From positions 2,604,001 through 2,668,000 of the forward strand of contig NZ_AP029028.1 in the NCBI RefSeq assembly GCF_037076565.1: a stretch of 64,000 nt of DNA, given 5' to 3'. The notes beneath the pieces were generated by a model. That model saw only the letters and a list, made by a program, of their open reading frames with translations. It had not been told where the DNA came from and did no database searches. The position numbers and the translations under genes are program-made. Positions 63,053-64,000 of this stretch are shown one piece after another (positions within the stretch are counted from its first letter, which is position 1; each line of letters opens with the position of its first letter). Origin of the DNA: Herbaspirillum sp. DW155 (GTDB lineage Bacteria; Pseudomonadota; Gammaproteobacteria; Burkholderiales; Burkholderiaceae_D).

Positions 63053-63526
63053 ATGTCCCACTCCCCTTATTCCCGGCTCATCGCGCAGTTCTGCGGTCTG
63101 ACCCTGTTCGAACAGCCTGAAACTCTGCTCAAGGGCCAGGCTTTTCAGGTAGAGGGAATCGATTTCTCCCTGATCCACAGCGAACAGATCAATCCGGCGC
63201 GCATGACCATCTGCTGCGATCTGGGCGAACTCGGCCAGACCCAGGCTCCGGATCTCTGCCAGAAACTGCTGAAGATGAACCTGTCGCTGCACACCACCGA
63301 GAAGCCGATCTTTGCACTCTCGCCGGACACCGGGCACCTGGTCCGTCTGCAAGCCGAGACGGTGGCCGAGTTGACCCCGGGATCGCTGTTGCAAAAGTTA
63401 AAAGTCCTCGCACACGAAGCGCGGCAATGGCGCACCGATCCGCTCCTGCTCAGCCAGGAGCGGCGCGCGCCACCGCCCGGCAAGGGTGCTTCCAGTTTTG
63501 CTTCGCTCATGGTGCGCAACCGCTGA
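63053..63526 (+). CDS. CesT-family type III secretion chaperone
   Basis: 157 residues from an ATG at 63053. Small acidic protein with YSRLIAQFCGLTLFEQPETL, a strand pattern and helix GSLLQKLKVLAHEARQW that fit Tir-type chaperones (CesT/SycE). Such chaperones bind the N-terminus of the effector encoded beside them, here the 58121-62923 protein or the next gene. Confidence 0.68.
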   Translation: MSHSPYSRLIAQFCGLTLFEQPETLLKGQAFQVEGIDFSLIHSEQINPARMTICCDLGELGQTQAPDLCQKLLKMNLSLHTTEKPIFALSPDTGHLVRLQAETVAELTPGSLLQKLKVLAHEARQWRTDPLLLSQERRAPPPGKGASSFASLMVRNR

Positions 63527-63564
63527 GGGCGGTGCCGCCCCATGACTTACCAAGGAATTCAATC

Positions 63565-64000
63565 ATGCACAACGTCACAGAAACTTCCCGGACGGGCCTC
63601 GATGCTACGGCATCCACTTCCTCCGGCCGCGAAGTTGCTCCATCCACTTCTGCCGCCAGTCTCACGGCCGCCACCTTGTCCCTTCTGGAGAGCGGCCCCA
63701 GCCGCACCAACGGCAAACGCGACCTGCCCTTCATCAATACCACGCGGGTGGGCGAGTGGCCGGCGGTCCGTCCGCAATCCCTGGCCGCACCGATGCTCCA
63801 CAACCTGGAGCTGTTGCGCAATATGCCCAAGGGTGAACAGCGCCTGCAGGCACAGCGCGAGATCTATCAGCACTGGCATGTCATGAGCGACGCCGAAAAG
63901 GTCGAGTTGCTCAAGCATGTCAGCGTGCAATACCTGAAGGGCGATATCAGCCCCAACCCTACCTTGGAGAACAAGGAGTTATGGCTGGCCAATCAGTATT
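63565..64000 (+). CDS. Effector-like protein, N-terminus (partial)
   Basis: An ATG at 63565 with AAGGAA upstream opens a frame to the right edge. The first 50 residues are Ser/Thr/Ala-rich (HNVTETSRTGLDATASTSSG), followed by a helical region (MLHNLELLRNMPKGEQRLQA). The signal-like start directly after a chaperone gene suggests another secreted substrate. Confidence 0.55.
   Translation, partial: MHNVTETSRTGLDATASTSSGREVAPSTSAASLTAATLSLLESGPSRTNGKRDLPFINTTRVGEWPAVRPQSLAAPMLHNLELLRNMPKGEQRLQAQREIYQHWHVMSDAEKVELLKHVSVQYLKGDISPNPTLENKELWLANQY

Noticed and set aside
1..64000. CRISPR array, tRNA or rRNA genes
   Set aside because: No regularly spaced repeats of 23-40 bp and no cloverleaf or rRNA sequence noticed on either strand.

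Overview
The window is high-GC chromosomal DNA, and the gene content suggests a betaproteobacterium of the Burkholderiales (Oxalobacteraceae, Herbaspirillum-like). This is an inference from TonB/ExbBD transport, VirK, type III effector-like genes and acetoin genes; no rRNA or tRNA is present to confirm it. Most of the window is accessory DNA.

Region 1 (1 to about 7280) is a tailless, membrane-containing prophage of the PM2 (corticovirus) type, cut by the left edge. It encodes a double-jelly-roll capsid protein, a packaging ATPase, an HUH rolling-circle replication protein, several tiny membrane proteins and a Cro/CI-like regulator. No integrase is visible, but a dif-like sequence lies just past the regulator at 7251-7278.

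Region 2 (7631-37745) is a Pycsar anti-phage operon whose cyclase gene (pycC) is split by a 27,478-bp Tn3-family element (7856-35333). The element has matching terminal inverted repeats and a perfect 7-bp flanking repeat, CTATACG. Removing it together with one repeat copy restores a 229-codon pycC frame exactly. The TIR effector gene (35816-36730) and a cysteine-rich upstream gene (36714-37745) are intact. The element carries tnpA, a Gabija-like gajA/gajB pair, two DEDDh exonuclease genes, a LexA-box-preceded gene of unknown function, tnpS/tnpT with a resolution site, a second truncated tnpT with a second copy of the right end, and between the two right ends about 13.5 kb of metabolic cargo. 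That cargo includes D-lactate dehydrogenase, acetolactate decarboxylase and acetolactate synthase with a divergent LysR gene, a FUSC transporter, an aminotransferase, an AraC regulator, a periplasmic binding lipoprotein and a DUF2520 protein. So one mobile element broke one defence system and brought in another.

Region 3 (37.9-43.2 kb) holds a LysR gene, decayed MFS transporter genes, a 51-residue secreted peptide gene with a strong terminator, a YopT-like (C58) protease resembling a type III effector, a small membrane protein and a VirK-family protein.

Region 4 (43.2-57.7 kb) is a long leftward nucleoside acquisition locus: exbD, tonB, a TonB-dependent receptor, exbB, then gntR, a BMP-family binding protein, ABC ATPase, two permeases, an ADP-ribosylglycohydrolase, a PfkB kinase, a nucleoside hydrolase and a phytase-like esterase lipoprotein. 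The palindrome TGGTACGTACCA lies before both exbD and gntR, suggesting one GntR regulon for outer- and inner-membrane uptake plus catabolism.

Region 5 (58.1 kb to the right edge) looks like a type III secretion effector cluster: a 1600-residue protein with an ADP-ribosyltransferase-like motif set, a CesT-type chaperone, and the start of another effector-like protein.
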